NCBI GenBank assembly: GCA_035610365.1 | Contig: CM069432.1 | Span: 26,846,354-26,910,353, forward strand | DNA: 64,000 bases | Source: Aquatica leii | Lineage: Eukaryota; Arthropoda; Insecta; Coleoptera; Lampyridae | Direction of reading: 5' to 3' | Part shown: piece after piece, positions 20,201-30,240 of the stretch | Numbering within the stretch: the stretch's first letter is position 1 | Layout: each line of letters opens with the position of its first letter | Notes under the pieces: generated by a model | Seen by the model: only the letters and a program-made list of their open reading frames with translations | Database searches by the model: none | What the model was told of the DNA's origin: nothing | Translations under genes and position numbers: made by a program

Positions 20201-20765
20201 ATCGTGATATTAAGAGTTCGTAATTTTCGTGCAGGTGGTCCGGAACAGTTTGTAAAATTCCAAGCGCGTCTCCACGTAAGGACACTATTAAAGACGTCGC
20301 TTTCTGCTTGTTGCTCCAACCATTAGCAGTAGCTGCGGCTTCAAACTGCTTGTAGTAGGTTGACCATGGAACTTTACCATCAAAATTCGGTGGTACAACT
20401 TTGAACTTGTGAGTGTTTTCTTCTCGATGATCCATTAATAAATCTTCACTCGTGACGCTTCCTTCCCCGTGACAATTCATTTGGTTGATTCTTTCTTCAA
20501 GCAGTTTCATTCTATCCCCTACTGCTTCTATTTTGTCATTCATAGATTCGCAAATTTCTTCTTTTAAATTTAACATATCTGTTTGGGTTTCCTCTTGAAC
20601 AATTTTTATTTGATTTTCTATGCTCGTTTGTATTTCTTCTTTTAAACGTCTAGAATTTTGCATCAATTTTTCTTCTATCTTTTGGGTATTTTCAAATAAT
20701 TTTTCTTCAATTTTCTGAGAATTTTCGTAAAACTTTTCTTCCATTTTCTGGGAAGTGTCTTCCAT
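17268..20765 (-). CDS. Gypsy Gag-protease-RT-RNase H polyprotein
   Basis: 1,165 codons from ATG 20765. Residues 1-95 are a coiled coil with an 11-residue period (KIEEKLFENTQ-type repeats). 118-300 is the Gag capsid region. At 322-336 there is a degenerate zinc knuckle with only C325 and H330 left, followed by a basic stretch (TKPKKRTRR). Protease is at 383-475 with LLVDTGATKT (Asp398). RT spans 650-860: FCVDYRQLN, FSTLDLKSGYWQ (motif A), MPFGLCNAPATF, and YLDD at 813-816. RNase H spans 955-1075 with D960, E1003, D1028 and D1071. The frame ends TAG at 17268 just after EDGLLKR, where the integrase frame begins at -1. Gag and Pol share one frame with no gag/pol shift, as in several arthropod Gypsy lineages. 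Confidence 0.95.
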   Translation of the reverse strand: MEDTSQKMEEKFYENSQKIEEKLFENTQKIEEKLMQNSRRLKEEIQTSIENQIKIVQEETQTDMLNLKEEICESMNDKIEAVGDRMKLLEERINQMNCHGEGSVTSEDLLMDHREENTHKFKVVPPNFDGKVPWSTYYKQFEAAATANGWSNKQKATSLIVSLRGDALGILQTVPDHLHENYELLISRLEMRYGDAHLQQVYQAQIKSRVQKAAESLQEFEADIARLTRLAYPTAPDTFLEQLAIQTFVDGLRDSETQQTLRLARPKTLDDALVHALEFEAAKQASQRGGHRLCCATEVPAQTLESIEEIARRILRERGVTALNCDEIGHVRRHRTKPKKRTRRALENLERGERKKQKVITSSQTPEVTIQMASPREQLHSIYLDGKINGRSVQLLVDTGATKTIIRPDILLENEKTSPVTVRLRTATGDEIPTHGQVKVTIGLGNGVLDHQVLVADITEEVILGMDVIKKYGFHLDMKNDVLKIDNEEIPFHSSEKAAVRILLSEDVTLPARTESVVMARLDGSLREGYIRAIEPMEGGLVEKGLLVGRTLVRVKKTMPVRILNINSDPVTLKKKTVVGQCTPVSQIVRCVKSNEDTSPKKCPQHLLDILTTKCENLSQDQLAKVKVLIQEYQDVFALESGSKGRTNVVKHKINTGDARPIRQHPRRLPLAKREEAEQIITDMEREGVIEPSSSPWASPVVLVKKKDGSTRFCVDYRQLNDVTKKDSYPLPRIDDTLDTLSGSQWFSTLDLKSGYWQVELEPKDREKTAFTIGTGLWQFTVMPFGLCNAPATFERLMETILRGLSWKTCLVYLDDVIVVGRSFEEHLNNLKEVFQRLRGANLKLSLKKCHVFKKEVQYLGHVVSRDGVRADPDKIRAVQAWPRPIDKHQVRSFLGLCTYYRRFVPGFANIAKPLTKLTEEKAEFRWNEDCENSFNQLKQALVTSPILSYPREDGKFVLDTDASNMAIGAVLSQVQDGQEKVIAYFSKVLSRPERNYCVTRRELLAVVKSIEHFYKYLYGRRFLLRTDHAALKWLLQFRNPEGQVARWIERLQEYDYDTEHRAGSSHRNADALSRRPCPADCSHCSRLEEKVECLRRTAMVDDEWEPEQLRREQEDDPEIRLLLDWKESGRRPTWEEVSALGKNIKAYWAQWDSLIVEDGLLKRS

Positions 20766-21101
20766 TTTCTATTCATCGATTCTTGACCGTTTTTATTGAT
20801 TCAAGAAATTCAAATAGCTTTGCATCCATTTTAACTGCTTGCGAACGCGTCACCGGCATAAATTTAAATATAACACGAAAGTTTAAGTTCACTACTTTTT
20901 AAAATACAGTTTTTATATAACACAAGATTTTAATAACTATCCACTTATTAATATTAAACCACTAGTGTCCGGAAACGAATTTAATCGCGATCACGCACTT
21001 GTTAAAAGAAAAAAACGTTTAATAAACACTATTTTATACTTTATAAATAAACACGCGTATCGCGCAATCAATTACGGAGCGATACTAAAATTCGCGAACG
21101 A
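20766..21101 (-). other. Gypsy 5' leader
   Basis: About 335 bp between PBS and Gag. It contains a short upstream ORF (20829-20773, MDAKLFEFLESIKTVKNR) ending 7 nt before the Gag ATG in another frame. This could tune Gag initiation or be the remains of a former Gag N-terminus. Confidence 0.45.
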
Positions 21102-21119
21102 TATCCCACACTGACGCCA
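21102..21119 (-). promoter_or_regulatory. Primer-binding site of the macrodomain Gypsy
   Basis: TGGCGTCAGTGTGGGATA on the coding strand, beginning 2 nt after the 5' LTR. TGG matches the CCA end of tRNAs. I do not assign the tRNA; comparing with the 3' ends of the host's tRNA set would settle it. Confidence 0.75.
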
Positions 21120-21121
21120 AA

Positions 21122-21578
21122 TGTTACGTCTTTATTTATTATTAACTAATTTATTTAAACGATTAAAACTACGTTTACTTATTATAGAAATATGTATACT
21201 TTTAAATGAACCGAACTAATTAAATCTAATAATAAAAACACTTACACTAATTTATGTATAACCGTTGTATAACACTTAAGATAAGATAAGATAACGTCCT
21301 CGGATTTGTTTACACTATAAGTCACGTTCACTCGATTCGGTGTACACTGTTATTTATTTAAAACGTCCGCACGTGCTAATCACTTATTTATCTTCACTTG
21401 ATAATCTTCTTAACACATTCGCATTCCAGCAATAACTGACCTACGATTTCCATCTTCGGCTTTTATAGACATCGGCGAATTCTTCTCGATCGTTCCTCCC
21501 TTTTCGCTATATCTTCTAGAAACTAGATAACAGTTCTAGAAGGCTCTTGCATTTGCAAGTAATTTCTCGGACGTTTCA
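21122..21578 (-). repeat. 5' LTR of the macrodomain Gypsy
   Basis: Identical by eye to 14997-15453. TAAT follows at 21579-21582 as the target duplication. The LTR should contain promoter and polyadenylation signals; AATAAA is present on the plus strand but I cannot fix the transcription start. Confidence 0.95.
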
Positions 21579-21888
21579 TAATGTTTCAAAATACGAATCT
21601 ACGCATTATGGATTTTTTTAACTTGGTTGCATTATTTTTTTTTTAAACCTCAAAAAATTAATTGGAACAAATTTGTACGAGGATTTATGTTAACAACGTA
21701 TTAACTCATATCTTTATACATAGAATCCGTTTGGTACTATCCGTAACGGCTTATAGAAGTTTTTGATCAGCGTTGTTACACGTTTTTTTGATGTGTGACT
21801 AACATAAAGACACATGGTTAGTAACTGTTAGTTGTATATATGTGAACTAAAAAAAAGAAGAAACATTAATATATAATGCAGGGTTGCT

Positions 21889-22077
21889 CTACCGCTGGTG
21901 CCACTTTCCTACTCCCATCCTCCAGGCATTTCTATCGTTCCATTCTTCATCCTCCAGTCCTCTTGGCTCCTTCGCTCTCTCCACCTCTTGGATCCATTTC
22001 TTCTTCGGCTTTCCGCGTTTCCTTCTCTCAGGTGGTACCCACTTCATCGCCTTCTTCGGCCATCTCTCGTCCTCCAT
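21889..22077 (-). pseudogene. C-terminal segment of the LINE protein
   Basis: Reads EDERWPKKAMKWVPPERRKR, GKPKKKWIQEVERAKEPRG and WRMGVGKWHQR then stop. The pattern RWP...WVP..RR..G.P...W...V....RGL....W.DR..WR.G.GK.R is the familiar basic tail of many arthropod LINE ORF2 proteins. It terminates just before the 3' end of the element. Confidence 0.65.
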
Positions 22078-22363
22078 TCTCTGTACATGCCCGTACCAGA
22101 CAAGTAAGTTTTTTCTCCACTTCCTCTATAATATTCTTTTCCACTTCGAGGTGTTCTCGGATGTCTATATTTCGTATTCTATCCGTTCTTACGAGGCAGC
22201 AACTTGTCCTCTAATACGGCATCACTATTGCCAACGGGGGGAGGGGGTACGTAGGTGATCACGCTTTGTACTAAGGCCGAGTAGATTCTCTTTTTGGTAT
22301 TATTAAATATTTTTTTGCTTCATAGTATGTCGTTTAAGGATCATGTGACCCTCCTGCCTTTAT

Positions 22364-23420
22364 TTATTCTACAATTAATTTCTCGCTATCTCCTTTTTTG
22401 TTTATGATTATTCCTAGGTATTTGCAGCTTTCGACGCCTTTGAGGGTCATTGTTCCCAGTTGCAGGTCTTCAATTTTGTCATTCCCTATTACCAAATACT
22501 CAAATTTGTTAATATTAATCTTCAATCCGGCTTTCTGGTAGTATTTGTTTAACTTTCTGACCATATAACTGAGGTCTTCCGCGTCTTCTAGTTTATCATC
22601 ATCAACCTTCAGTGCCATGTTTCTGCATTGTCTTCATTTCTCCACTATTTTTTCCAAATATGTAGTCAAGAGTGTAAGGGATAACCCACAGCCCTGTCTA
22701 AGCCCCTTATTTACGTGAAAGCTTTGCGAGAACTGATTTTTTAGTCGTATCCTCGTAGTGTTGTAGAAATTCCTTGTCGCGTTTATTAACGTAGGGTTTA
22801 CATTGAAGTTTGTCAATTCGTTAAAAAAGTTTGCAATAAGCACGCTATCGTTGGCCTTTTCTTTTCTTTTCTCCGAACGATTTTCTACTACTTGTATTGT
22901 AAAGATGTTGTCTACTACTGACCTTCCAGCCCCGAAAACACATTGTTTGTCTCCTATTCTTCCTTGTATGTCTTCTTCTATGAGAATTTTCAAAACTTTG
23001 CTGTATAACCTTCCCCATTGACGATATGACGGAAATTCCGCGATAGTTAGCAGGATTATTTTTTAACCCTTTCTTATTTATGGATGTGGTATACGATGTT
23101 CTCCACTCTTCTGGGATCGTTTCACCCCTTATACACCGTTGAAAGTTTGATGAGCATATGGTGTAATTTGCCCGGTGCGTACTTTATTAATTCCGCATAT
23201 ATTGCTCCTGGACCAGGGGACTTATTTGATTTTAAGGATTTCAGTGCTGTTTTTAGGTGATCCGTTTTTAACACCAGTTCTGTGGTGGGTATTATATCGG
23301 CTTGTGTTTGAGTGTGGAGGTTAGGTCTATCCTCTATTAGTAGTTGTTCAAAATAGTTTTTCCATTCCGATATATTAATCGGTGATATCGCGCAGGATTT
23401 ATTCTCTGATTTCCTGGTTT
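22364..23420 (-). pseudogene. LINE reverse transcriptase lacking the catalytic ADD box
   Basis: Readable pieces on the minus strand: KSLKSNKSPGPGAIYAELIK (RT entry), MKILIEEDIQGRIGDKQCVF, GAGRSVVDNIFTIQVV, GLRQGCGLSLTLLTTYLEKI (motif B) and, in a new frame, EDAEDLSYMVRKLNKYYQKA with KININKFEYLVIGNDKIEDL. In relatives an F/YADD strand separates the DDKL and EDLSYM blocks. Here KVDDDKLEDAEDLSYM reads straight across, so about 15 residues with the two metal-binding Asp are deleted. Frame changes near 23030 and 22630 add to the damage. Dead. Confidence 0.7.
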
Positions 23421-23682
23421 CATCTATAACTTTTCACGCTTTGGAGCTTTTGGATCCCCCAACGTATTGCTCGATATAATCACACTTGTCAATCCAAATT
23501 TTATTTCTCCTTTGAGCTATTTCTCGCTTCACTTCCCGGTTCATTCTTTTATAAGTTTAGCAGCTGTGTTGGTCCCTGTTGCTCAGCCATAATTTGTACA
23601 GCCGTTTCTTTTCCTCGATTTTGATTGCAATGTTTCCATCCCACCACTATGGTTTCCCGGGTGTCTTCTTCTTTGTTAACCT

Positions 23683-24243
23683 TCATGCTTCCTTTATGCA
23701 TGCTTTTATATGTTTATATTCTTCTTCCACTGTCCTTCTCAAGGTTTTTATCTTCTGTTCCACTCTTCTTCGATATAGGTATGCAGTGCTTTCTTCATAT
23801 AGACTTTGAAGATTGAACCGTTCTTCCGTTGTTTGTCCTATATTCTCTTTCTCTTCCCTGTTGTTATTGCTTGCTCGATAAGATAAGTATACTGTAGAAG
23901 TAAGTAGATGATGATCCGAGCCATAGTCATATCCTCTTTTTACTTTGACATCTAGAACTTTCAGGCGCGTCTTTTGTTTTATCACGAAATAGTCAATTAT
24001 TGACTTAATATCTCTGGTATATTGGTACCACGTGTACTTATGTATGTCTTTGTGTTCGAAGAAAGTCTTTGAAATTTTCATTTCATATTTCTCGCATATA
24101 TTTATAAGCCTTTGACCATTGCCGTTTCGTACATTTTCTCCAAATCGACCGATTACTGGATTCTTTGCTTTACTTCCTACCCAACTGTTTAGATCTCCTA
24201 CTAAAATTATTTCATGGCTCCTAGGGATATCCTCTATTACACT
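23683..24243 (-). pseudogene. C-terminal half of a LINE endonuclease
   Basis: Starts VIEDIPRSHEIILVGDLNSW (GDLN active-site motif), then GENVRNGNGQRLINICEKY, FFEHKDIHKYTWYQYTRDIK and IIDYFVIKQKTRLKVLDVKV with RGYDYGSDHHLL, the SDH box that closes the exonuclease-endonuclease-phosphatase fold. The N-terminal half is gone: upstream of 24244 the sequence switches abruptly to 5'-region-like sequence. Confidence 0.7.
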
Positions 24244-24650
24244 TCTTAGCTGCTAGCTTGCTGTCGTTGTTTAAGTCGTTTCCTTGTTCATCCGTCCGAG
24301 TTCCGAGGCATGATTCTGGGATTTTTTGCAGTTCTACATTTTTCCGGGGGACAGGTCGCAAGCCTGCCGCCCCAACCCCCATCCTTGAAGGACCGGGTAT
24401 CTCATTTTGTCTGACCCTTCCCCAGTGACCTGTCCGACTTGGGAGACCCTGCCAGTAGCTTACGCTACCGCCGGCATAGCTCTCAGGTTCATCAAAGTAC
24501 GCAAGCCCCCCTTCCCCGCCCGGCCTTCGGCAAAGCAGAAACACTTTGGAAAAACATTAAACTTATCTAAAATTAAAGTTGACAGAGTTTTCCCAGTAGG
24601 CTCGGGCCTAGAACTCCCGGATATTAGGGGCAGCCAATAGTGGACAAAAA
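24244..24650 (-). other. LINE 5' region-like sequence
   Basis: GC-richer minus-strand segment, open from 24544 to 24221, reading GGEGGLAYFDEPESYAGGSV, SYWQGLPSRTGHWGR and TRTDEQGNDLNNDSKLA. Similar translated 5' leaders recur in arthropod LINE copies; this is recall, not a checked match. It abuts the endonuclease remnant at 24244, suggesting an internal deletion of ORF1 and the nuclease N-terminus, or two different LINE copies side by side. Confidence 0.4.
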
Positions 24651-24717
24651 GTACACCGATGAATGATCACAACCCGAAGAAAATAAAACAGTGTGTGATA
24701 AAAACGCTCACTAGTCC

Positions 24718-24835
24718 GGCGTGCAGTTCTGCCAATTTTTTTTTCGTACTATAATATCTAATCTCATTTTCTGATTGCACGTAGATTACAAAATTATAGT
24801 ATTAAAAAGAAGATCGACGGAACTGCACGCAGGAA
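24718..24835. repeat. Imperfect inverted repeat, ~40 bp arms
   Basis: GCGTGCAGTTC near 24720 is inverted as GAACTGCACGC near 24825, and the similarity runs inward to TACTATA/TATAGTA. It lies just upstream of the hAT remnant and a GC-rich stretch (24840-24930) and may mark a transposon end. Confidence 0.45.
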
Positions 24836-25102
24836 AGTCACGGCGGACGAAGGGCGACTCTTGTCTCCCTCTCTCTCTCATCGCCCGCGTCGCTTCCTTC
24901 TCTATACCTACCGCGCCCGTGATGTCACGCAACGCAACCGTGTGCGTACAGCAATTACAGTGAGTGGAAGCACGTTTTTCTCACTTCGTAACGTTTTTCG
25001 CGACGCGACATTTATGTATGTACTATATTAACAAAAATCGATAGTGCGTAATAATTTTACAATACGGTACCTCAGGTAAATTGTTACGTGGCGTAATTAG
25101 CT

Positions 25103-26420
25103 ATGGATTAAAAGACAAGGTTAAGTGGGACAGATTATCGCAAGCAAGCTAAAAGAAAAGACGATAAACAAGATAATGTGAAAAAAGCGCGGAAATTAGA
25201 CGATTTCTTCTGAAAACTATCTACTGATACTAAAGATCACGCTAACGATCCAAGACACGGCGTTCCTAGTGGCAGTGGTGCTACGTCAACTGAAGTTTTT
25301 TCAGTATCTTTAAGCGTAGGTACTCTGGTAGTTGCGGCAAGTGGAACAAAGAAAAAAGTCAAAGAAGTCTCGCCAGTGCCAGACATGCATCCCAATCTAG
25401 AATAACGACTGTGCAAAATTGGTGACGATCCATCAAAATAGACAATCGACGAGTTCACGCGTGATTACATTTGTAAGATCGGAGCCAATCAAAACATCAA
25501 TAATGGTTTTCCCAAGAGTAAGCGGATTTACAAAAATAAGGCGCGACAGTTGCTAAAACGCTTATTCGAACGTCAGCCTCTAAATGGCGAAAGAGTTCCG
25601 CAAAAATGGCTAATTTATTCCAAAAGTACTGGATGTGTGTTTTGTAAACCCGTCTTTTCAATGGCAGGGAGATGCAGTTTGACAAAAAAGAAGTTTTTAA
25701 TGACTGGAAAAATTCCTATTATGAAGTATCGACTCATTCACAAATTATCTGTCCTGCGTAGTAACGATAGAATCAACTCTTTAGGCCGCATTGACCACGC
25801 ATTAACAATGCAATTAGAAGCAGAAATAAATTACTGGAAAAACATTTTGAAAAAAGTAGTTGCATGTGTAAAAACCCCTTGCGTTACGTGGTTTGCCATT
25901 CAGAGGACACGACGAGAAAATATATTACACAATAGAAATTATTTGATTTCCCAGAGCTTATTGCTAAGTTTGATCCATTCTTAGCCAAACGCAGCACGTT
26001 ATGGGAATCCAGGCTCAGAACATAGTTATGTCTCTTCAACGACATGTGAAGAATTTATTCGGCTTATGGAAAAATTGTAATTGTAATAAAAATATTAATA
26101 GCTAAAACATTTTTTCTTATTGACTCGACGCCGGATATATATCACGTGGACCAGCTCACTTATGTAATCAAATATGGATCACCTGTAAAACGTTTCCTTA
26201 ATTTTATACCAAACACTGATCCTAAATCACAACAAATTACAAATGCTGTTACTTCAACTTTAATTGAATTTGGAATTGACATTTCAGACTGGAGAGGACA
26301 ATCTTAAAGCAACGCAGCCAACATGTCAGGCATACACAAAGGCCTACAGGCTAAAATAAAGAAATTTTCTTCACTTGTCGAGAATGCCCTTGCTCAGCTT
26401 ACTGGCTAAACTTGGTAGGC
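25103..26420 (+). pseudogene. hAT transposase, TTF-type/zf-MYM-like (DUF4371) family
   Basis: ATG 25103 is followed at once by a stop. The same frame then gives GTDYRKQAKRKDDKQDNVKK and ARKLDDFF, a typical nuclear-signal start. Later pieces: NINNGFPKSKRIYKNKARQL, GERVPQKWLIYSKSTGCVFC (start of the TTF-type zinc finger), EAEINYWKNILKKVVACVK, ARYGNPGSEHSYVSSTTCEE, and at 26240-26400 the RNase H-like core with NEFGIDISDWRGQS-like and NMSGIHKGLQAK-like remnants. The order matches the family, but more than ten stops and shifts are present and the C-terminal dimerisation domain is missing after 26420. Known role: cut-and-paste transposition with 8-bp duplications. Confidence 0.65.
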
Positions 26421-26539
26421 GAATATGCAGCTGGTAATAGCCAAAAAGCTTCCTCGTTCTATTCTCTACTACAATAGTTATATAATTTTTTGTACTCGCC
26501 GCCTGGGAAGTGAAGTTTTACATACGTGTGCAGCCAATC

Positions 26540-26960
26540 AGGAAATTGTTATTCCCGCACGAGTGCGGGAAAAATCACAAAAAACACTGGCATTTACAGA
26601 CATTTAAACAATAATATTATAATGCAATTTTAATTTGTAATTGTTAAAAACCGTTTTCCCAGTGTTTTTTATTAATAAAAACAAGAAGTAAACTTAAAAA
26701 AGCAATACAAAGTATACAAAATATGATCAGCACAAACACTTTAGACATCAAATGTCAATTCATAGCACTCTACACTTTTCATCAAGGTGACTATATCAAA
26801 ATTTGACATTAATATAAAATGATTGCTTCTGCTTATCAAAGGAAATATTTGCTTGTTACAAAAAATTATGTACAAACCTCTTGCGGGAAAATCATTCTAG
26901 CATTCGCGCTATTAAAGCACTCCCTCACTTCGTTCGCTCGTGCTTTAAATGCGCTCATGT
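26540..26960. repeat. Possible MITE with hairpin ends
   Basis: TTCCCGCAC and GTGCGGGAA form a near-perfect palindrome at 26552-26571. A second, longer imperfect hairpin (GCGCTATTAAAGCAC / GTGCTTTAAATGCGC) lies at 26906-26954, next to another TGCGGGAAA at 26882. The shared GCGGGAAA at both sides suggests one element of about 400 bp. No gene inside. Confidence 0.35.
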
Positions 26961-26989
26961 AGGAAAAACTTCTTCCCGAACTTGGTTCG

Positions 26990-27430
26990 TAAATAACTAT
27001 TACGCTTTTTGATAAGCGTTCCTTAGCTTCTTATATTCGTTTTGTTTAATTTTCCTTTCTTCCGGATCTTGGCAGTTTTGGTATTCCCTACGGTATTTTC
27101 ATACTGCGCTCATTTGCGCTGTTAGTTCTTTGGACCACCAGTATTTAGTGTTTTTGTTTTTATTTTTTGGGGCCTTAAAGGGCATACTACTTTTGCATGC
27201 TTTTATTATGTTGTTAATAATGTTTGCTGTTACCGTGTTTAAACTCTCTGTTGTTTTGATTTCGCAACTTTGCTTTTGTGTGTATGAACCTTTTACTTAT
27301 TTGCTTGTCATAGTCGTACCCCTTCGATTGTCAGGTCTATATGGGATTCTCCGTTTGCAGATTAGAAAGTGGGGCCTTATTCTTTCTCGTTCCCAAGGTA
27401 TATGTGAAACCCATACAGTATGGTAAATAA
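26990..27430 (-). pseudogene. LINE ORF2 linker remnant
   Basis: One minus-strand stretch reads ANIINNIIKACKSSMPFKAP and KNTKYWWSKELTAQMSAV. The KYWWS.EL pattern marks the start of the helical linker after the endonuclease in Jockey/R1-like LINEs. Frame-shifted continuations (YREYQNCQDPEERKLNKTN) follow at 27100-27000. It is a different copy from the LINE at 21871-24245. No RT part survives. Confidence 0.5.
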
Positions 27431-29999
27431 ACGGTGCTAGTAAAAGGTGGTAAGTCTTTTTTGACCTTCAAACGCAATTGTTTATGCGAGTAACGAACAA
27501 TTTTCGACGACGTTTAGACGTTTGTGTTTTTATCCAATGGAGGAGGTATTATCTAGTGTACTTGAAAAAATGTGCAAAATAGCAACTTCATTTAACTACA
27601 GTAATTTAACTACGCGTTATCCGATAATGTTGTTTTGTATTTATTTTTATTTTTGGTGTCAGTAAATCGCTTAAAAAAATTTGCACTTCTTAAAACAGTT
27701 TATTTTTATTCGTGGTGTACACAATCTCAGGAGAGTACAGGTCCGTACTTGACGATTTACTTTGAGAAAAATTTTGGCTTTTTTTAAACCTTTTAGTGTA
27801 ACTTTTATTTTTTGTTTGTATTTATGCTCTAATTTTACCTGTTAATATAACAACTTGTTAATCAGGTACAACCTATATGTTATATTTAGAAACATTTTGT
27901 TGCTTCTATGTATTTTCTATGTTTTTGTGTATCTAATCTTTTACTGCTTCATGGTATTATTGAACAATAATTATTATTATAGATTTCAACTAAATATTTT
28001 CGTTTATGTAGTGTGCAGTCACTGGCATAAATTACTTTGTATAATTTCGAAAATTCTACTATTAAAATGGTTCGAAATCGGATCATACAATAATTCATTA
28101 AGAATTGGTAGCATTTACTTATCTGGCAAATTGGGCGTTCCAAAAATATTTTCAGTTTGGTTCATAAATTGTTTCTTTGTGATAATCTTAAAAGTTTTTG
28201 AAACCCTGATTGATTAAACCAAACTTAGTTAAGAAACGCTAACTAACATCTAAAATAATTTCAATGGTTGATATTGCACTTAGAAAAATGTATTTGCGTC
28301 TAATTTCTTAAAGGTGAGTACCAAATAAGAAAACAATTAGAGCTGTAATGACTTTACAGAACAATGAATTGTGAAAACATAATTTAATTTAGAGGTGTAC
28401 GAATATTTCGTGCACCAAAATCATAAAACTTAAAAAACGAAATAATTTAGGACCGTGTGGATGCTATTGCATTAGTTTTAACGGTACGTATAGAGTAAAA
28501 AAGGTTTGGTTCGTAAATTAAATATTTTAGGTAACATATTTTAGAAAAACTAAGTTCAAGGTAATTAGAATAAATTAAAACACCTAATTTGCAATCTCAC
28601 AACTTGTTTGGCTGTGTTATAAAAAAGTTGTAAGGATCAGGTGTTTAAAAATTTGCTCAAATTAACTTAAAATAAGTCAGTCTTTATTAGCATCGATCGA
28701 TCTTATGAACTGCATGACAATTTAGAAGTCTAATTGTTTTTTGGAATTTATTGATAGTTGCAAAATACAAAGATGTTTCTTTCGCACATGCTTTATATCT
28801 GTACGTTATAATTTAGTCATATGTTAATTCTTTTATACTTATAAACTTTTACTCCATAATAATTATATTATTATAAAACACACAGTGTCGCTACCTTGTT
28901 ACAAATGTAATCTTAAACACTTTGTACTTACGTTATAATAAATAACACAAAATTTCCTTATTACCTTCTTAGTTTGTAAAGCTCTATTTCTAATAATAAC
29001 ACCCATTAATTACAAATTGTTTTTAAATAATCAGAAATTTACCTTATTTGCTTTGTAACGTTTACGCACCAACATAGCATTTGTTGGAAGAACTTTAAGA
29101 CATTGTTAACAATTCAGGCTTTTGCATAAATAGACTCCTTTTATTTATTGGCTGTAAAAAGAAAATTTTTTATTAAGAAATTAAAATAGTAAATAATTTG
29201 AAGTTAACTAAAATTGCATTTAAAGCATTATACTTAGGATTTTTCTAAATAGAGATAAATAGCTAAAACTAGTAGAATAAATACTGACTAATTGACATAA
29301 AATAAATACAAAGTTTTAACATATAATTTTTAATTGTCATTTTAAGTATTACTACAGGTACTACCATCACAAATTTTTAAATTTATATTATTTATTTTTC
29401 ACGTTATTTGTTCTCGTAAAAAGTTTAATTTGATTGATTAATAATTGAACATATTATAGTCGTAGAAAAAGTAAAGTGTATACTTCGCAAAGAAAGTGTT
29501 TTGCCAACCATTTCTTACTCATTATAACCGTAAAAATCTGTCATCTGCAAAGCAAAATAAAAAAACTGGTATGGTGACCACACGACTTTCCTATAAGGAA
29601 TGAAGAAGGAATATCTACATATTTTTTTAAGGTTATGTTGTAATAAAACTATTTTGAAGTGATATGTACACGATTGAAGAAACTGTAAAAACAATTCGAA
29701 TAATTTACTTACGTACAAAATTATATAAGAAAAACTGTTAAAAATGGTGGATACACCCACTTCCGGTTTCTTTATTAGACCCATCTTTTGATCGAACCGA
29801 GAGAATATGAAAAGCTAGCTCCATACCAAATTTCAAATAATTAAGACTTTTTGTTCGAGAGTTATCGTGGGTACATTCTAAGATAATTTAAATAAGATGC
29901 AGCACTCCGTATACAAACAAGTCAAAAGAATTTAGAGAAAAATTGTTATTTGTTAACGTATCTTGCTTTCGTTTCAAGATATGGAATTTTTTTCTAAAA
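27431..29999. other. Long AT-rich spacer
   Basis: About 2.6 kb without recognisable coding sequence. The longest open frame (27855-28217, 120 codons) is rich in Leu/Phe/Tyr/Ile, has no family resemblance and is what AT-rich DNA gives by chance. No clear repeat structure seen. Confidence 0.5.
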
Positions 30000-30240
30000 A
30001 AAAGAATTGTCGTAAGCAGGATTCGAACCTAGGATCATATATGGAATTGACTTTCAATTATAAATCAAATATCTAATAAACTGTTAATGTTAGAAAAAAA
30101 ATGTATTTGAATATATTGTTAACACACACACACACACACATTCAGGAGACCTTGAAATGTAAAATTCTTCAAAAAAAATTTTTTTGAAAAAAAATTGCGA
30201 TCGCTATACTTTCCTCATAGGAAAGTAAAAAAACATTTAA
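30000..30240 (-). repeat. SINE-like fragment with tRNA B-box
   Basis: On the minus strand GGTTCGAATCC (30019-30029) is a perfect pol III B-box/T-loop, and a possible anticodon-arm TTGAAAGTCAA lies upstream of it. No convincing A-box or acceptor pairing, so not a functional tRNA. A (CA)9 run (30122-30140), an A/T palindrome and a perfect hairpin TACTTTCCT-cat-AGGAAAGTA (30207-30227) follow. Best read as part of a tRNA-derived repeat. Confidence 0.4.
30122..30140 (+). repeat. (CA)n microsatellite
   Basis: Uninterrupted ACAC... run of 19 bases. Confidence 0.9.

Larger units (their letters stand above)
14997..21578 (-). mobile_element. Full-length Gypsy (Ty3-type) retrotransposon with macrodomain ORF
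   Basis: A 6,582 bp element on the minus strand with 457 bp LTRs (TG...CA) and a 4-bp target duplication TAAT on both sides (14993-14996, 21579-21582). Order 5' to 3' on the coding strand: LTR, PBS (TGGCGTCAG, 2 nt after the LTR), leader, Gag-protease-RT-RNase H, integrase, macrodomain plus CCCH finger, polypurine tract, LTR. The LTRs are identical across all 457 positions compared by eye, so the insertion is very recent. The three ORFs lie in successive -1 frames. A diverged solo LTR of this family is at 61162-61613. Confidence 0.93.
21871..24245 (-). mobile_element. LINE remnant, RTE/CR1-type, internally deleted
   Basis: Minus-strand order: endonuclease end (24243-23683), linker, RT palm (about 23400-22364) and a basic C-terminus at 22077-21889 followed by the A/T-rich 3' end. 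Several frames and stops. The clade is uncertain. Confidence 0.7.

Noticed and set aside
21876-22258. Overlapping plus-strand Ser/Phe/Leu-rich frames
   Set aside because: Antisense of the basic LINE C-terminus on the minus strand.
27855-28217. 120-codon plus-strand frame
   Set aside because: Low-complexity hydrophobic composition in AT-rich DNA with no family resemblance.
30000-30080. Functional tRNA gene on the minus strand
   Set aside because: Perfect B-box but no A-box and no acceptor stem.
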